Assembly (NCBI GenBank): GCA_036733965.1
Contig: DAIMZL010000006.1
Span: forward strand, 1-64,000
Direction of reading: 5' to 3'
Length of the DNA: 64,000 nucleotides
Origin: JAEXOD01 sp937930275
GTDB lineage: Bacteria; Bacteroidota; Ignavibacteria; Ignavibacteriales; Melioribacteraceae
Shown in pieces: positions 63,079 through 64,000 of the stretch. Every line of letters begins with the position of its first letter. The stretch's first letter is position 1. The translations under genes and the position numbers were made by a program. Below the pieces are notes generated by a model that did not search any database, was not told where the DNA came from, and saw only the letters and a program-made list of their open reading frames with translations.

Positions 63079-64000
63079 ATGCAAAAAAAATTACTATTTG
63101 TATTTAGTTACATATTCTTCTTTTGTTTTGCCTCTTCAATATTAGCCGGTACCACAGGAAAAATTTCGGGTAAAGTTACCGATAAGGAAACCGGAGAACC
63201 GATACCCGGAATAAACGTTATATTACAAGGAACAACTATGGGTGCGGCTACAGATATTGACGGTAATTTTATTATCAATAATATACCTCCCGGTAATTAC
63301 AACGTACTTTTTAGCGGTGTAGGATATCAAAAAAGAAGTTATGTAAATGTAAAAGTTGCTGTAGATTTTACCACAAGATTAGATGTTATTTTATCAACGG
63401 AAGATGTTGCATTAGAAACGATAGTTGTGCAGGCTGAAGCCCCTCTTATAAGAAAAGACTTAACTTCATCACATACAAGTATTGACGCATCTCAAATAGA
63501 AGCACTTCCGGTTGAAGGAATTACACAATTGCTTACGTTACAGGCGGGAATTGTGCAAGGTGCCGGCGGCGAGTTACATATACGTGGTGGTCGTTCTACC
63601 GAAATCTCATATGCAGTAAACGGTGTTTCCATTTCAAACCCGTTTGATAACACAAGATCGGTTAGTATTGCAACAAATGCAATTCAAGAACTATCTGTTG
63701 TTAGCGGTACTTTCAATGCCGAATACGGCAACGCATTAAGCGGTATAGTAAATACCGTTACAAAAGAAGGAAGCAGCAAATATAAAGGTTTTGCTTCATT
63801 TTATACCGGTGATTATATCAGTTCGCACGATGATATTTTTTATAATATCAATGATATAAATCCCTTAAATAATTATGTCGGCGAATTTACGTTTAGCGGA
63901 CCTATACCTTTGCTTGAAAACTACTTAACGTTTTTTATCTCGGGTAGATATAATGATGACGGTGGTTATTTATACGGAAAAAGAGAACAATTGCCGACTG
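63079..64000 (+). CDS. TonB-dependent receptor (3' end outside window)
   Basis: The frame opens at ATG 63079 after an excellent GGAGGA (63067-63072) and stays open to the window end, giving about 307 residues. A signal peptide ends near residue 23 (I-L-A-G). Residues about 27-110 form a carboxypeptidase-regulatory-like domain (G-K-I-S-G-K-V-T-D-K-E-T-G-E-P-I-P-G, then T-D-I-D-G-N-F-I-I-N-N-I-P-P-G-N-Y). A plug domain follows (L-H-I-R-G-G-R-S-T-E-I-S-Y-A-V-N-G-V, F-N-A-E-Y-G-N-A-L-S-G-I-V-N-T-V-T-K). It lacks the L-Q-G-R-V-P-G-L signature of SusC and belongs to the broader receptor group common in Ignavibacteria. The barrel is cut off, so the substrate is unknown. Confidence 0.9.
   Translation, partial: MQKKLLFVFSYIFFFCFASSILAGTTGKISGKVTDKETGEPIPGINVILQGTTMGAATDIDGNFIINNIPPGNYNVLFSGVGYQKRSYVNVKVAVDFTTRLDVILSTEDVALETIVVQAEAPLIRKDLTSSHTSIDASQIEALPVEGITQLLTLQAGIVQGAGGELHIRGGRSTEISYAVNGVSISNPFDNTRSVSIATNAIQELSVVSGTFNAEYGNALSGIVNTVTKEGSSKYKGFASFYTGDYISSHDDIFYNINDINPLNNYVGEFTFSGPIPLLENYLTFFISGRYNDDGGYLYGKREQLPT

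Overview
The window is low-GC DNA (about one third G+C by eye) from a bacterium of the Bacteroidota/Chlorobi group, most likely class Ignavibacteria. Five secreted proteins end in the type IX secretion (T9SS) sorting domain with the core YPNPFNPSTT and a final K-x-x-L-V/L-K. There is also a SusC/SusD pair, a periplasmic-propeller histidine kinase, TonB-dependent receptors and many short overlapping housekeeping genes. Three runs of exactly 100 N (33280-33379, 43512-43611, 59782-59881) show that this is a scaffolded draft, probably a metagenome bin. Each gap interrupts or abuts a gene.

Layout. 1-12378: the 3' part of a giant surface protein made of about 39 Ig-like repeats, then a dockerin-like module, a cohesin-like domain and a T9SS signal. 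It is followed by a cohesin-type lipoprotein (12386-13240). 13345-24281: a dense plus-strand housekeeping run: purC, a DUF971 protein, pgsA, pgpA, cinA, thpR, recA, recX, an acyl-CoA dehydrogenase, guaB, a glycosyltransferase and purD. 24315-29612: a possible peptide-use block with an OPT oligopeptide transporter, an MFSD1-like MFS carrier, a PqqD-like small protein, an outer-membrane protein and an M29-type aminopeptidase. 29981-34867: two T9SS-exported surface proteins, the second cut by a gap. 35047-36138 (minus): wecB. 36331-43767: an FKBP, metG, three consecutive SurA/parvulin-type chaperones and a gap-interrupted MoxR ATPase.

43819-53819 is on the minus strand. In transcription order it reads icd, a PGPGW membrane protein, a hybrid propeller sensor kinase, a NarL-type response regulator, a 214-bp spacer with a perfect 10-bp-arm palindrome, then susC and susD. 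This looks like a self-regulated outer-membrane uptake locus with no degradative enzyme beside it. 53912-56629 is a Ca2+-type P-ATPase. 56846-60909 (minus) holds a T9SS-exported C39-like peptidase and a serine beta-lactamase-type hydrolase broken by a gap. 61074-64000 holds a seven-bladed FG-GAP T9SS protein and the start of a TonB-dependent receptor that runs off the window.

The most unusual signals are: a perfect 918-bp duplication at a 1,125-bp period (four Ig domains) inside an otherwise diverged array, lying in a tract with a different synonymous-codon style; the dockerin-bearing giant protein next to a cohesin-bearing lipoprotein; the palindrome beside the sensor/regulator/SusCD genes; and an 18-bp perfect inverted repeat bounding a 150-bp intergenic element. 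No tRNA, rRNA, CRISPR array or transposase was seen.
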